Shown here: piece by piece, positions 15,322 through 23,174 of the stretch
How the letters are laid out: each line of letters opens with the position of its first letter
How positions within the stretch are numbered: the first letter of the stretch is position 1
From: UBA1402 sp964575345
GTDB lineage: Bacteria > Bacteroidota > Bacteroidia > Bacteroidales > UBA1402
Assembly (NCBI GenBank): GCA_964575345.1
Contig: CAZNQD010000031.1
Coordinates: 1 to 23,642 of the forward strand
Length of the DNA stretch: 23,642 nucleotides
Reading direction: 5' to 3'
The notes under the pieces: model-generated
The model's input: only the letters and a program-made list of their open reading frames with translations
The model's database searches: none
Told to the model about the DNA's origin: nothing
Program-made: the position numbers and the translations under genes

Positions 15322-16698
15322 ATGGACTTGCTTAAGAAAGTTAACTCATTTATTGAGGAGCAACATTTGCTGAAAAAACAGGACAAGGTTCTGGTGGGAT
15401 TCAGCGGTGGAGCAGATTCCCTTGCTCTGTTGGATGTGCTGCTTAGTCTGGGCTATAGCTGTGTGGCTGTACATATCAATTTTCAGCTTAGAGGAGAGGA
15501 AGCTCTCCGTGACGAAGCCTTTGTCGTGGATTACTGCCGGGAGCGTTCCGTCCCTTTGTATGTGGAGCGTGTCGATACTACTGCCTATGCAAAAAACAAG
15601 TCAGTTTCCATCGAGATGGCTGCCCGGGAACTGCGCTACGACTATTTCCATAAAATGCTGTCCAAAACGGGAGCCGCCAAAATAGCCGTAGGACATCACA
15701 TCGACGACAGCATAGAGACTTTTTTCATTAATCTTTTGCGTGGCAGCGGAATCCGCGGACTTAAGGGCATCAGCCCCCTTCAGGGCAAGGTTATCAGGCC
15801 TTTGCTTTGCGTGGACAGGCAGGAAATCTTGTCCTGGCTGAAACAGAAAAAACACTCGTTTGTCACCGACAGCAGCAACGAGGAAATGGTTTACCGGCGC
15901 AATAAAATACGCCATCAAGTGCTGCCTTTGCTCAAAAGCATAGAGCCTTCTGCTGCCGCAGCCATACTTCGCAGCATGCAACACCTGGCCGCTCCGGCCG
16001 CTCTTTATGAGCAGGCAATTGCCGAGGCAATGAACAGACTAAACCTGAAGTACTCTATCCGGGACGAACAATGTGGTTTTAAAGAAAAACCGGCAGAACG
16101 CCACAAGGAGGAATATACCAGCCTCAGTATCTCAGCCCTGGAGCAAGAGCCCCTGGCCGAAGACATCCTTTATGAATGGCTGTCCGGCTACGGCTTTGAT
16201 TTCCGCAGCGTAGAACAAATCTGGACAAGGAGAATGGGGCAGAGCGGCAGGCAGTATTTTTCGGACACTCATCGTCTTTTGCTCGACCGGGGGCATTTTT
16301 TGCTGAGCGAAACAACAGCCCCGGACCCGGCAGTTTATGAACTGAAAGAGGGAGTGTCTTGCTGGACTGAGCCTGTAAATCTGAAGATGTCGATTCTGGA
16401 AGCCGGCGAAGCCTTCCCCCGTTCGCCCTCCTGTGCCTGCCTGGATGCCGATAAACTAAGCTTTCCCCTGCTTTTGCGCAGGCCAATGCCCGGGGACAGT
16501 TTTGTACCTTTGGGAATGAAGGGGCATAAATTGCTCAGTGATTATTTTTGCGATGCCAAAAAAAATATCTTTCAAAAAGAATCTTCCTGGCTTCTGTTGT
16601 CCGGCCGGGACATTGTCTGGGTGCTTGGGGAGCGCATTGATCATCGCTATCGTGTAACTGACTCAACAAAACATATTTGTTGTTTTAGCCTGCTTTAA
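15322..16698 (+). CDS. tilS: tRNA(Ile)-lysidine synthetase
   Basis: This gene encodes a 458-residue ATP-dependent enzyme that converts C34 of the CAU anticodon of a minor tRNA-Ile to lysidine, so that it reads AUA and is charged with isoleucine. The PP-loop motif is SGGADS at residues 28-33. The second signature reads GHHIDDSIET, with Ser where Gln is usual. RRNKIRH and the adjoining helical region are typical of TilS, and a C-terminal domain with the short TilS_C-like block (LLRRPMPGDSFVPLGM) is present. The start was chosen at 15322 because it gives a normal N-terminus and sits just below a -7 box. It is an essential single-copy gene, unrelated in function to its neighbours. Confidence 0.94.
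   Translation: MDLLKKVNSFIEEQHLLKKQDKVLVGFSGGADSLALLDVLLSLGYSCVAVHINFQLRGEEALRDEAFVVDYCRERSVPLYVERVDTTAYAKNKSVSIEMAARELRYDYFHKMLSKTGAAKIAVGHHIDDSIETFFINLLRGSGIRGLKGISPLQGKVIRPLLCVDRQEILSWLKQKKHSFVTDSSNEEMVYRRNKIRHQVLPLLKSIEPSAAAAILRSMQHLAAPAALYEQAIAEAMNRLNLKYSIRDEQCGFKEKPAERHKEEYTSLSISALEQEPLAEDILYEWLSGYGFDFRSVEQIWTRRMGQSGRQYFSDTHRLLLDRGHFLLSETTAPDPAVYELKEGVSCWTEPVNLKMSILEAGEAFPRSPSCACLDADKLSFPLLLRRPMPGDSFVPLGMKGHKLLSDYFCDAKKNIFQKESSWLLLSGRDIVWVLGERIDHRYRVTDSTKHICCFSLL
16664..16686 (+). terminator. Weak stem-loop with T tract at the 3' end of tilS
   Basis: CAACAAA and TTTGTTG pair around a 5-base loop and are followed by TTTT, all within the last codons of tilS. The stem is only seven AT-rich pairs, so it may be coincidental. 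Confidence 0.25.
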
Positions 16699-16737
16699 TG
16701 TATTTTAATAGCCCTGCCCGGTAATATTATCGTTTAT

Positions 16738-16768
16738 TTTGTCAAAACAAATAAATTAATTATCTTTG
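16738..16768 (+). promoter_or_regulatory. Consensus Bacteroidota promoter for rho
   Basis: TTTG (16738-16741), a 19-base spacer and TATCTTTG (16761-16768) match the Bacteroidota housekeeping promoter TTTG-N19-TAnnTTTG exactly. Transcription should begin around 16772-16776, about 55-60 bases before the rho start codon. Confidence 0.8.
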
Positions 16769-16784
16769 CGGCTGTTTCCTCATG

Positions 16785-16800
16785 AAGGCATCTCTGCCTT
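16785..16800 (+). promoter_or_regulatory. Small hairpin in the rho 5' leader
   Basis: AAGGCA-TCTC-TGCCTT forms a perfect six-pair stem with a four-base loop about 10 bases after the predicted transcription start. It could protect the 5' end of the message or take part in rho autoregulation; the role is inferred. Confidence 0.4.
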
Positions 16801-16831
16801 ACATCATCAAAAACAATAGTTTATTTCCTTT

Positions 16832-19183
16832 ATGCCCAACTACAATATTGTGCAACTCAATGCAAAGAGTTTGCAAGAGCTCATAGAGCTTGCCAAATCC
16901 ATTAATATTAAGAAAGTGGACAGTTCTTCCAAAGAAGCTTTGATATACGCCATTCTGGATGAACAGGCACTTCAGTCGGCCAGCCGTACCATGGCCCAAA
17001 TGAAAGAAAGTGGTACCGATGAGCGTCGCAAACGCAAACGAATTCCCAAAAACAGCAGGCAGGATAATGCCAAAGAAAATAGTCCAGCTGACTTTTCCAA
17101 AAAGATACAACAAGAAAAGAACTTAGCCTCTTCTGCTTTGCCTGTGACCGATCTGGATGTTATACAAAAAGAAGTACTGAGCAGGAATATTGCCAATCAG
17201 GCCTCAGATCGAAGAGATTCTTTACAGCAAAGAGGCTCCGTGCCTCAGCAAGGCTCTGTACAACAAAAAGAGCTTGTACCACAAAAAGAAGTTGTGCCGC
17301 AAAAAGAAGCTGCCCCTCAAAGCAATAGTACACCGCAAAGCGAACAGCAAAAACACAAGAAGCCCGGACGGCCCAAGGGAAAAAAGTCAGGTAGTGGACG
17401 TCCCCTGGAATCTGATGTTAACACTTCGCAGGTGCAGGAAGCAAGCCCTAAGAGCGAAGCTTTCAAAGCTCCCGAAACAAAAAGAGATCAAGATGTTCAA
17501 ATCGTTCAGGAGGAGAATAAAGCCATACAGCCAAAGAGCGACACAGAGCCAAAAGAGAGCGTCGTGAGCCACCGGCAACACAAACGCGGTACTGCCAGAC
17601 ATAAAAAAGAAGAAAACCGGCAAGCCGGAGAAAGCGGACAGGCTCCTGAGGCCGGAATATTCCCCCTAAGCGGACAGGCTTCTGAGGCCGGAGTTTCTTC
17701 CCTAAGCGGTCAGGTACCTGAGGCCGGAGTTACCACCGAAAACAGACAGGCCCGGGAAGACAGACATGTTCCCCAAGATACACAGGCAGAAGCCTTGTAC
17801 GAAGAAAACGCCGATATAGAAGAAGTAATCACCGAAAGCACTCAAATCAGCACCGAAGAGAAGCCCTCCCTGCAGACTGCAGACGAAGAAGCTTTGATCG
17901 AAGCCCGGAGGCTGGCAGGCTTACTTCCTAAAACACAGGATGCTTACAACCCCAATCGTCCACAAAAATACCAGGGTAACAACGGCCAGGGCAACGCTCA
18001 GAACAATCCCAACTTCAAAAATCAACGTCCGCCCAAAACCGAAGAAGAAAAACAATTTGAATTCGAGGGCATCCTGATGGGTAGCGGTTGTTTGGAAATT
18101 ATGCCCGAAAACTACGGTTTCCTGCGTTCTTCCGACTACAATTACATGTCCTCCCCCGACGATATTTATGTTTCACAATCGCAAATCAAGTTATTCGGGC
18201 TGAGAACCGGAGATATGGTCCTGGGGCCCATCCGTCCGCCCAAAGAGGGAGAAAAATACTTTCCGCTGGTGCGGGTCGAAAAAATCAACGGACGCGATCC
18301 TTCTTACGTAAGAGACCGTTTATCCTTCGATCATTTAACCCCCCTGTTCCCCGAAGAAAAATTCAACCTTACAGGCAAAAAAGCCTTTGCCAACACCTCG
18401 GTCAGGGTAGTTGATATGTTTTCGCCCATAGGCAAGGGGCAAAGAGGCCTGATTGTTTCTCAACCCAAAACAGGCAAAACGGTGTTATTAAAGGACATTG
18501 CCAACGCCATCGCTGCCAATCACCCGGAAGTCTTTATGATCATCCTGCTCATAGACGAACGTCCCGAGGAAGTCACCGACATGGCCCGCAGTGTCAATGC
18601 CGAAGTCATTTCTTCCACTTTTGACGAACCGGCCGACCGGCATGTCAAGATTGCCGGCATAGTGCTCGAAAAAGCCAAACGAATGGTTGAATGCGGACAC
18701 GACGTGGTGATACTGCTCGATTCCATCACCCGACTGGCCAGAGCATACAATACGGTGTCGCCCGCTTCGGGCAAGGTCTTGTCGGGAGGTGTCGATGCCA
18801 ACGCCCTGCACAGGCCCAAACGTTTTTTTGGAGCAGCCCGCAACATCGAAAACGGAGGCAGTCTTACCATCATTGCCACAGCGCTTACCGAAACCGGATC
18901 CAAAATGGACGAAGTTATTTTTGAAGAATTCAAAGGCACCGGCAACATGGAATTGCAGCTCGACCGCCGCTTGTCCAACAAAAGGATTTATCCGGCCGTT
19001 GATATTCTGGCATCCAGCACCCGTCGCGAAGATTTACTGCTCAACCAGGTCACCCTGAACAGACTTTGGATCTTACGTCGTTATTTGGCGGACATGAACC
19101 CCATCGAAGCTATGGAATTTTTGAAAGACCGTCTTGAAAAAACAGACAGCAACGAAGAGTTCTTAGCTTCTATGAACGACTAA
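16832..19183 (+). CDS. rho: Transcription termination factor Rho with long disordered insert
   Basis: This gene encodes a 783-residue hexameric RNA-dependent ATPase that ends transcription of untranslated RNA. It is much longer than the 419-residue E. coli protein. Residues 1-45 form the Rho_N helical domain. Residues about 50-385 are hydrophilic and low in complexity, rich in Gln, Lys, Glu and Pro, with PQKE repeats near 148-160 and three 12-residue repeats at 268-303. The cold-shock-like primary RNA-binding domain begins near residue 410, and the RecA-like ATPase near 520. The Walker A motif is PKTGKT at 545-550; LLIDERPEEV and LLDSITRLARA follow. Long N-terminal inserts are known in Bacteroidota Rho. 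A consensus promoter and a strong intrinsic terminator flank the gene, so it is probably monocistronic. Confidence 0.97.
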   Translation: MPNYNIVQLNAKSLQELIELAKSINIKKVDSSSKEALIYAILDEQALQSASRTMAQMKESGTDERRKRKRIPKNSRQDNAKENSPADFSKKIQQEKNLASSALPVTDLDVIQKEVLSRNIANQASDRRDSLQQRGSVPQQGSVQQKELVPQKEVVPQKEAAPQSNSTPQSEQQKHKKPGRPKGKKSGSGRPLESDVNTSQVQEASPKSEAFKAPETKRDQDVQIVQEENKAIQPKSDTEPKESVVSHRQHKRGTARHKKEENRQAGESGQAPEAGIFPLSGQASEAGVSSLSGQVPEAGVTTENRQAREDRHVPQDTQAEALYEENADIEEVITESTQISTEEKPSLQTADEEALIEARRLAGLLPKTQDAYNPNRPQKYQGNNGQGNAQNNPNFKNQRPPKTEEEKQFEFEGILMGSGCLEIMPENYGFLRSSDYNYMSSPDDIYVSQSQIKLFGLRTGDMVLGPIRPPKEGEKYFPLVRVEKINGRDPSYVRDRLSFDHLTPLFPEEKFNLTGKKAFANTSVRVVDMFSPIGKGQRGLIVSQPKTGKTVLLKDIANAIAANHPEVFMIILLIDERPEEVTDMARSVNAEVISSTFDEPADRHVKIAGIVLEKAKRMVECGHDVVILLDSITRLARAYNTVSPASGKVLSGGVDANALHRPKRFFGAARNIENGGSLTIIATALTETGSKMDEVIFEEFKGTGNMELQLDRRLSNKRIYPAVDILASSTRREDLLLNQVTLNRLWILRRYLADMNPIEAMEFLKDRLEKTDSNEEFLASMND
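17633..17740 (+). repeat. Three 36-bp tandem repeats in the Rho insert
   Basis: Units at 17633-17668, 17669-17704 and 17705-17740 encode SGQAPEAGIFPL, SGQASEAGVSSL and SGQVPEAGVTTE. The in-frame period (12 codons) allows expansion or contraction without loss of Rho function. Confidence 0.85.
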
Positions 19184-19206
19184 ATTCCTTCTGCTTTAAC
19201 CTATTC

Positions 19207-19248
19207 TGCCGAATTGTCAGTGCTTCTGTCGCAATTCGGCATTTTTTT
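19207..19248 (+). terminator. Intrinsic terminator of rho
   Basis: TGCCGAATTG (19207-19216) and CAATTCGGCA (19232-19241) form a perfect 10-pair stem with a 15-base loop, followed by seven T residues. This separates rho from dnaK transcription. Confidence 0.9.
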
Positions 19249-19263
19249 GTCCTGTTGACTGTA

Positions 19264-19279
19264 TGGCACGACTTTTGAC
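19264..19279 (+). promoter_or_regulatory. Sigma-54-like -24/-12 element upstream of dnaK
   Basis: TGGCACG-ACTT-TTGAC resembles the sigma-54 consensus TGGCACG-N4-TTGCW. The GG at -24 and the G at -12 have the required 10-base gap, but the C after that G is A here. It lies just after the rho terminator and 95-110 bases before the dnaK ATG. No consensus TAnnTTTG box was found in this intergenic region, which makes an alternative sigma factor worth considering. Confidence 0.4.
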
Positions 19280-19301
19280 AAAGAATGGGTGATTGTCAAA
19301 A
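19273..19301 (+). promoter_or_regulatory. 9-N11-9 perfect inverted repeat upstream of dnaK (candidate operator)
   Basis: TTTTGACAA (19273-19281) and TTGTCAAAA (19293-19301) are perfect inverted copies separated by 11 bases. The left arm overlaps the -12 part of the sigma-54-like element and the repeat would span the predicted start of transcription. Geometry recalls the HrcA operator CIRCE (9-N9-9), but the sequence differs from TTAGCACTC/GAGTGCTAA. It may be a repressor site or an mRNA hairpin. Confidence 0.55.
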
Positions 19302-19373
19302 AATAGCCTGATTATCAACAAAGATTCACAAACAAAGAACAAGAAAATTTTCAAACGAATAAAAAACTATATT

Positions 19374-21287
19374 ATGGGAAAAATCATTGGAATAGACTTA
19401 GGAACCACTAATTCATGTGTTGCCGTACTGGAAGGCAGCGATCCGGTAGTGATAGCCAACAGCGAAGGTAAGCGGACTACTCCTTCTGTGGTAGCATTCA
19501 TCGATGGCGGTGAACGCAAGGTGGGTGATCCGGCCAAACGACAGGCCATTACTAATCCGAAACACACTGTTTCTTCCATCAAACGTTTTATGGGGGAACG
19601 TTTCGACAATGTCCAGACCGACGTAAAACGCATGGCCTACACCGTCAACAGGGGCGAAAACAACACCCCCCGCATACAGATCGAAGACAGAAGCTATACG
19701 CCTCAGGAAATATCGGCCATGGTGCTGCAAAAAATGAAGAAAACAGCCGAGGATTATCTTGGACAGGAAGTGACCGATGCAGTCATTACTGTGCCGGCCT
19801 ACTTTAACGACTCTCAGCGTCAGGCCACCAAAGAAGCCGGTGAGATTGCCGGACTCAGGGTGAAACGTATAGTCAATGAGCCTACTGCTGCCGCTTTGGC
19901 ATATGGACTCGACAAAAAGAGCAAAGACATGAAGATCGCCGTTTTTGACCTGGGTGGTGGTACTTTTGATATCTCCATCCTGGAATTGGGCGACGGCGTG
20001 TTCGAAGTGAAATCCACCAACGGCGACACTCACCTGGGCGGTGACGACTTTGACCAGGTTATCATTGACTGGCTGGCCGAAGAATTTATCAAAGACGAAA
20101 ACGTAGATCTGCGCAAAGACCCCATGGCTCTGCAACGTCTCAAAGAAGCTGCCGAAAAGGCCAAGATTGAACTTTCCAGCTCCAATGTTACCGAAATCAA
20201 CCTGCCGTATATAATGCCGGTAAATGGTATACCTAAGCACCTGGTTAAAAAACTGACCCGTGCCCAGTTCGAAAAACTGGCCGATAAATACATACAAGCT
20301 TGTGTTGAACCCTGCCGCAAGGCTTTGTCCGATGCGGGACTCAAGGCTGCCGATATAGACGAAGTTATTCTGGTGGGTGGATCCACCCGTGTTCCCGCCA
20401 TTCAGGACCTGGTAGAAAAATTCTTTGGCAAAACCCCATCTAAGGGTGTCAATCCTGACGAAGTGGTTGCCGTGGGCGCTGCCATCCAGGGAGCCGTTTT
20501 GTCAGGCGATATCAAGGACGTGCTGTTGCTCGACGTAACACCTCTTTCGCTGGGTATCGAAACCCTTGGAGGCGTCATGACCAAACTCATCGAATCCAAC
20601 ACCACTATACCGACCAAGAAATCCGAAGTTTTTACTACGGCTGCCGACAACCAGCCTTCGGTCGAAATTCATGTACTGCAGGGTGAACGCCCCATGGCCA
20701 AAGACAACAAAACCATCGGACGTTTCCATCTGGACGGCATTCCTGCCGCCCGTCGCGGTACGCCTCAAATCGAAGTTACTTTTGACATCGATGCCAACGG
20801 TATTCTTAATGTTTCTGCCAAAGACAAGGCTACAGGCAAAGTGCAAAGCATTCGTATCGAAGCTTCCAGCGGATTGACCGATGCCGACATTCAGCGCATG
20901 AAAGAAGAAGCCCAGGCCAATGCCGAAGCCGATACCAAAGCTAAAGAACGCATCGACAAGCTCAATACCGCCGACAGTATGATCTTCCAGACCGAAAAAC
21001 AACTCGAAGAACTGGGCGATAAATTGCCGGCCGACAAAAAAGCCGAAATTCAGGCTGCCCTGGACAAGCTCAAAGCCGCTCACAAAGCTCAGGATGTAGC
21101 TGCCATCGATGCTGCCACAGCCGAACTCAACAAGGTCTTCCAGGCCGCATCGCAGGAAATGTACAATCAATCCAACGCCCAGCCCGGCTCAGCTCAGGAA
21201 CCCCAGGGAGCTCCTCAGGAAAATGCCTCGCAAAACGCCGGCAAAGAGGACAATGTGACTGATGTAGATTTTGAGGAGGTGAAATAA
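19374..21287 (+). CDS. dnaK: Chaperone DnaK (Hsp70)
   Basis: This gene encodes a 637-residue ATP-dependent chaperone, nearly identical in length to E. coli DnaK. An in-frame ATT/ATG extension exists upstream, but the start at 19374 gives the invariant MGKIIGIDLGTTNS N-terminus. The nucleotide-binding domain shows GIDLGTTNS, VPAYFNDSQR, FDLGGGTFD and VGGSTRVP. The interdomain linker DVTPLSLGIET begins near residue 388. A beta-sandwich substrate domain and helical lid follow, then a Gln/Ala/Asn-rich tail ending in DVDFEEVK. Unlike many bacteria there is no grpE, dnaJ or hrcA next to it here. An inverted repeat and a sigma-54-like element upstream may control heat induction, and a perfect palindromic terminator follows. 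Confidence 0.98.
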   Translation: MGKIIGIDLGTTNSCVAVLEGSDPVVIANSEGKRTTPSVVAFIDGGERKVGDPAKRQAITNPKHTVSSIKRFMGERFDNVQTDVKRMAYTVNRGENNTPRIQIEDRSYTPQEISAMVLQKMKKTAEDYLGQEVTDAVITVPAYFNDSQRQATKEAGEIAGLRVKRIVNEPTAAALAYGLDKKSKDMKIAVFDLGGGTFDISILELGDGVFEVKSTNGDTHLGGDDFDQVIIDWLAEEFIKDENVDLRKDPMALQRLKEAAEKAKIELSSSNVTEINLPYIMPVNGIPKHLVKKLTRAQFEKLADKYIQACVEPCRKALSDAGLKAADIDEVILVGGSTRVPAIQDLVEKFFGKTPSKGVNPDEVVAVGAAIQGAVLSGDIKDVLLLDVTPLSLGIETLGGVMTKLIESNTTIPTKKSEVFTTAADNQPSVEIHVLQGERPMAKDNKTIGRFHLDGIPAARRGTPQIEVTFDIDANGILNVSAKDKATGKVQSIRIEASSGLTDADIQRMKEEAQANAEADTKAKERIDKLNTADSMIFQTEKQLEELGDKLPADKKAEIQAALDKLKAAHKAQDVAAIDAATAELNKVFQAASQEMYNQSNAQPGSAQEPQGAPQENASQNAGKEDNVTDVDFEEVK

Positions 21288-21311
21288 AATAATAAGAAAC
21301 ACACTCTTTTT

Positions 21312-21350
21312 AAAACCACTGTAAACAATTGTTTACAGTGGTTTTTAGTT
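21312..21350 (+). terminator. Intrinsic terminator of dnaK
   Basis: A 34-base perfect palindrome (21312-21345) folds into a 15-pair stem, AAAACCACTGTAAAC with GTTTACAGTGGTTTT, around AATT, followed by further T residues. It lies 24 bases after the dnaK stop and could work in both directions, although no minus-strand gene ends here. Confidence 0.88.
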
Positions 21351-21368
21351 TTGCCCGAATAAATACCG

Positions 21369-21376
21369 TATCTTTG
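21369..21376 (+). promoter_or_regulatory. Candidate -7 promoter box in the dnaK to NMO-like gap
   Basis: TATCTTTG matches TAnnTTTG. A TTTG lies upstream at 21350-21353, but the spacer is only 15 bases. If used, the leader to the downstream flavoprotein gene would be about 155 bases. That leader contains a 10-base palindrome TCGTGCACGA (21406-21415) and a 12-residue open frame at 21399-21437, neither with a proven role. Confidence 0.4.
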
Positions 21377-21535
21377 TTGCCCATAGTTTCAAAGTTTTAT
21401 GGAACTCGTGCACGATGTTGCTTTGTTTTTTCCCTGATCTGACAAATCCTGTCGTATTTCGTTGATTTCAATAGCAGCCTGGGTTAATATTTTTCACACG
21501 AAGCACTGTAATAGGTTTCGTTCATATTTTGTCGG

Positions 21536-22609
21536 ATGTTAAAATCATTTTTAATAGGAAACAGGCAAATTTATTTGCCCCTTGTTCAAGGTGGTATGGG
21601 AGTGGGTGTTTCTCTCTCGGGTCTGGCTGCTGCTGTGGCCAATGAGGGAGGCATTGGAGTTATTTCCTGTGCAGGCCTGGGGCTGTTGTACAAAAAACAC
21701 CCCGGCGATTACCTCAGAAATTGCATCTGGGGGCTTCGCGAAGAATTACGCAAAGCCCGTGAAAAAACCAGGGGAATCATTGGTGTAAATATTATGGTGG
21801 CCTTGTCTAATTTTGCCGACATGGTGCGAACCACCATCGAGGAAAAAGCCGATATCATTTTTGCCGGAGCTGGTTTAGCTCTCGATTTGCCCTCTTATTT
21901 AAGCAAAGACAGCCAAACTCAATTGGCACCCATTGTTTCTTCTGCCCGCGCAGCATCCATTCTATGTGAGAAATGGCAAAAGAATTACAATTATTTGCCC
22001 GATGCCATAGTGGTGGAGGGGCCCAAAGCCGGAGGGCATTTGGGATTCAAAAAAGAACAAATTGACGACGAGCAGTATGCCCTGGAACAATTGGTTCCCG
22101 AAGTGTTGGCTGTTACCGAAAGATACCGTGGTCAAAAAAGTATTCCGGTTATTGCCGCAGGAGGCATTTCGACAGGAGAGGATGTGTTGCGTTTTATGAG
22201 AATGGGAGCTTCCGCCGTGCAAATGGGTAGTATTTTCGTTCCCACAAACGAATGCGATGCCTCGGAGAGTTTCAAAAAGGTATATATTCAATCGTCGAAA
22301 CAAGATTTGAAAATAATTCAAAGTCCGGTGGGTTTGCCGGGAAGAGCCTTTGGCGGTGCCTTTTTACAAGGAGTGGAGCAGGGCAGCGAAAAGCCCAAGG
22401 GATGCCCTTATCATTGCATTAAAACCTGCGATTATACCAGGAGTCCCTATTGCATCATCAAAGCTCTGTATCAGGCCTCCAAGGGAAACATGTTGAAAGG
22501 CTATGCCTTTGCCGGAGCCAATGCCTACCTCTCCGACCGCATCAGCAGTGTAAAAGAAGTAATTGCCCGGCTAAAAATGGAATACAAACTGGCTCTCGCA
22601 AAACAATAA
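21536..22609 (+). CDS. Nitronate monooxygenase-like FMN enzyme
   Basis: This gene encodes a 357-residue TIM-barrel flavoprotein of the nitronate monooxygenase/2-nitropropane dioxygenase family, which also contains the enoyl-ACP reductase FabK. Visible are the N-terminal QGGMGVGVS loop (18-26), the AGGHLG motif with His169, and the FMN-phosphate segments IAAGGIS (207-212) and GASAVQMGSIF (224-234). Near the C-terminus lies a cysteine group, Cys290, Cys294, Cys298 and Cys306, in a CPYHCIKTC context also found in other anaerobe homologues. The natural substrate in such organisms is generally unknown: detoxification of nitronates is the textbook activity, and a FabK-like role cannot be excluded. 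The ATG at 21536 is the first in frame and fits the family N-terminus. It may share a transcript with the cold-shock-domain gene 63 bases downstream. Confidence 0.88.
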   Translation: MLKSFLIGNRQIYLPLVQGGMGVGVSLSGLAAAVANEGGIGVISCAGLGLLYKKHPGDYLRNCIWGLREELRKAREKTRGIIGVNIMVALSNFADMVRTTIEEKADIIFAGAGLALDLPSYLSKDSQTQLAPIVSSARAASILCEKWQKNYNYLPDAIVVEGPKAGGHLGFKKEQIDDEQYALEQLVPEVLAVTERYRGQKSIPVIAAGGISTGEDVLRFMRMGASAVQMGSIFVPTNECDASESFKKVYIQSSKQDLKIIQSPVGLPGRAFGGAFLQGVEQGSEKPKGCPYHCIKTCDYTRSPYCIIKALYQASKGNMLKGYAFAGANAYLSDRISSVKEVIARLKMEYKLALAKQ

Positions 22610-22672
22610 GATCTATAACAATCAAATTCAACTCATAACAATAAGACAGCTACAACCAATTTATCAAAAGAC

Positions 22673-23116
22673 ATGGCGATTACATTCAACAAAAAAGAAC
22701 AAGAGAAAAACAAACAGCGTAAGAAAATAGAAAAGCAGAAACGCAAAGAAGAACGCAAAAGCAATGCAGGCAATAAATCTTTCGAAGATATGATTGCCTA
22801 CGTCGACGAATACGGGCGTATAGTCGATACTCCTCCCGAACGTCGCGCCAAATCGGACATTGATGTAGAGAGCATTGCCGTATCCACTCCCAAAAAGGCC
22901 GAGGAAGAGAGTGTCTTAAAGGGCAGAGTAGAGCATTTCAACGATGAAAAAGGCTATGGCTTTATAAAAGAAGCCAATTCGGTAGAAAAATATTTCTTTC
23001 ATATCAGCAATGCCTATGCCGGTATTAGAGAGGGGGAACAGGTTAATTTTGAATTAGAGCGAGGCCTCAAAGGGATGAACGCCATCAAAATTCAGTTCAT
23101 TGATCAAAAAAAATAA
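22673..23116 (+). CDS. Cold-shock-domain RNA-binding protein with basic N-terminal extension
   Basis: This gene encodes a 147-residue protein. Residues about 82-145 form a cold-shock domain, a five-stranded OB fold that binds single-stranded RNA or DNA; RNP1 is KGYGFIK (93-99) and RNP2 is YFFHIS (107-112). Residues 5-30 are almost all Lys, Glu, Gln and Arg, probably a helical nucleic-acid or ribosome contact. A short conserved-looking middle (residues 36-56) includes FEDMIAYVDEYGRIVDTPP. It is twice the length of CspA-type proteins. The likely role is RNA chaperoning or regulation of translation. No own promoter is evident in the 63-base gap before it, and no terminator after it. Confidence 0.88.
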   Translation: MAITFNKKEQEKNKQRKKIEKQKRKEERKSNAGNKSFEDMIAYVDEYGRIVDTPPERRAKSDIDVESIAVSTPKKAEEESVLKGRVEHFNDEKGYGFIKEANSVEKYFFHISNAYAGIREGEQVNFELERGLKGMNAIKIQFIDQKK

Positions 23117-23123
23117 CATACCT

Positions 23124-23153
23124 CTTGTATTTTATAAAAAATAACTATATTTG
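23124..23153 (+). promoter_or_regulatory. Promoter of the leu leader and leuA
   Basis: CTTG (23124-23127), an 18-base spacer and TATATTTG (23146-23153) closely fit TTTG-N19-TAnnTTTG. Transcription would begin near 23157-23161, about 15 bases before the leader-peptide ATG. Confidence 0.65.
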
Positions 23154-23174
23154 CGGCCACAAGTAAAACAAACT

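Noticed and set aside
19293..19373. N-terminal extension of DnaK
   Set aside because: The extension overlaps the inverted repeat, is not part of DnaK proteins, and the ATG at 19374 gives the invariant N-terminus.
19249..19373. CIRCE/HrcA operator upstream of dnaK
   Set aside because: The inverted repeat present does not match TTAGCACTC-N9-GAGTGCTAA in sequence or spacing.
19413..20297. 294-codon minus-strand open frame opposite dnaK
   Set aside because: Long antisense frames opposite dnaK are a known artefact of its codon usage; no promoter or domain supports it.
20502..21170. 222-codon minus-strand open frame opposite the 3' half of dnaK
   Set aside because: It is antisense to the conserved substrate-binding domain and its translation is low-complexity Phe/Gly-rich.
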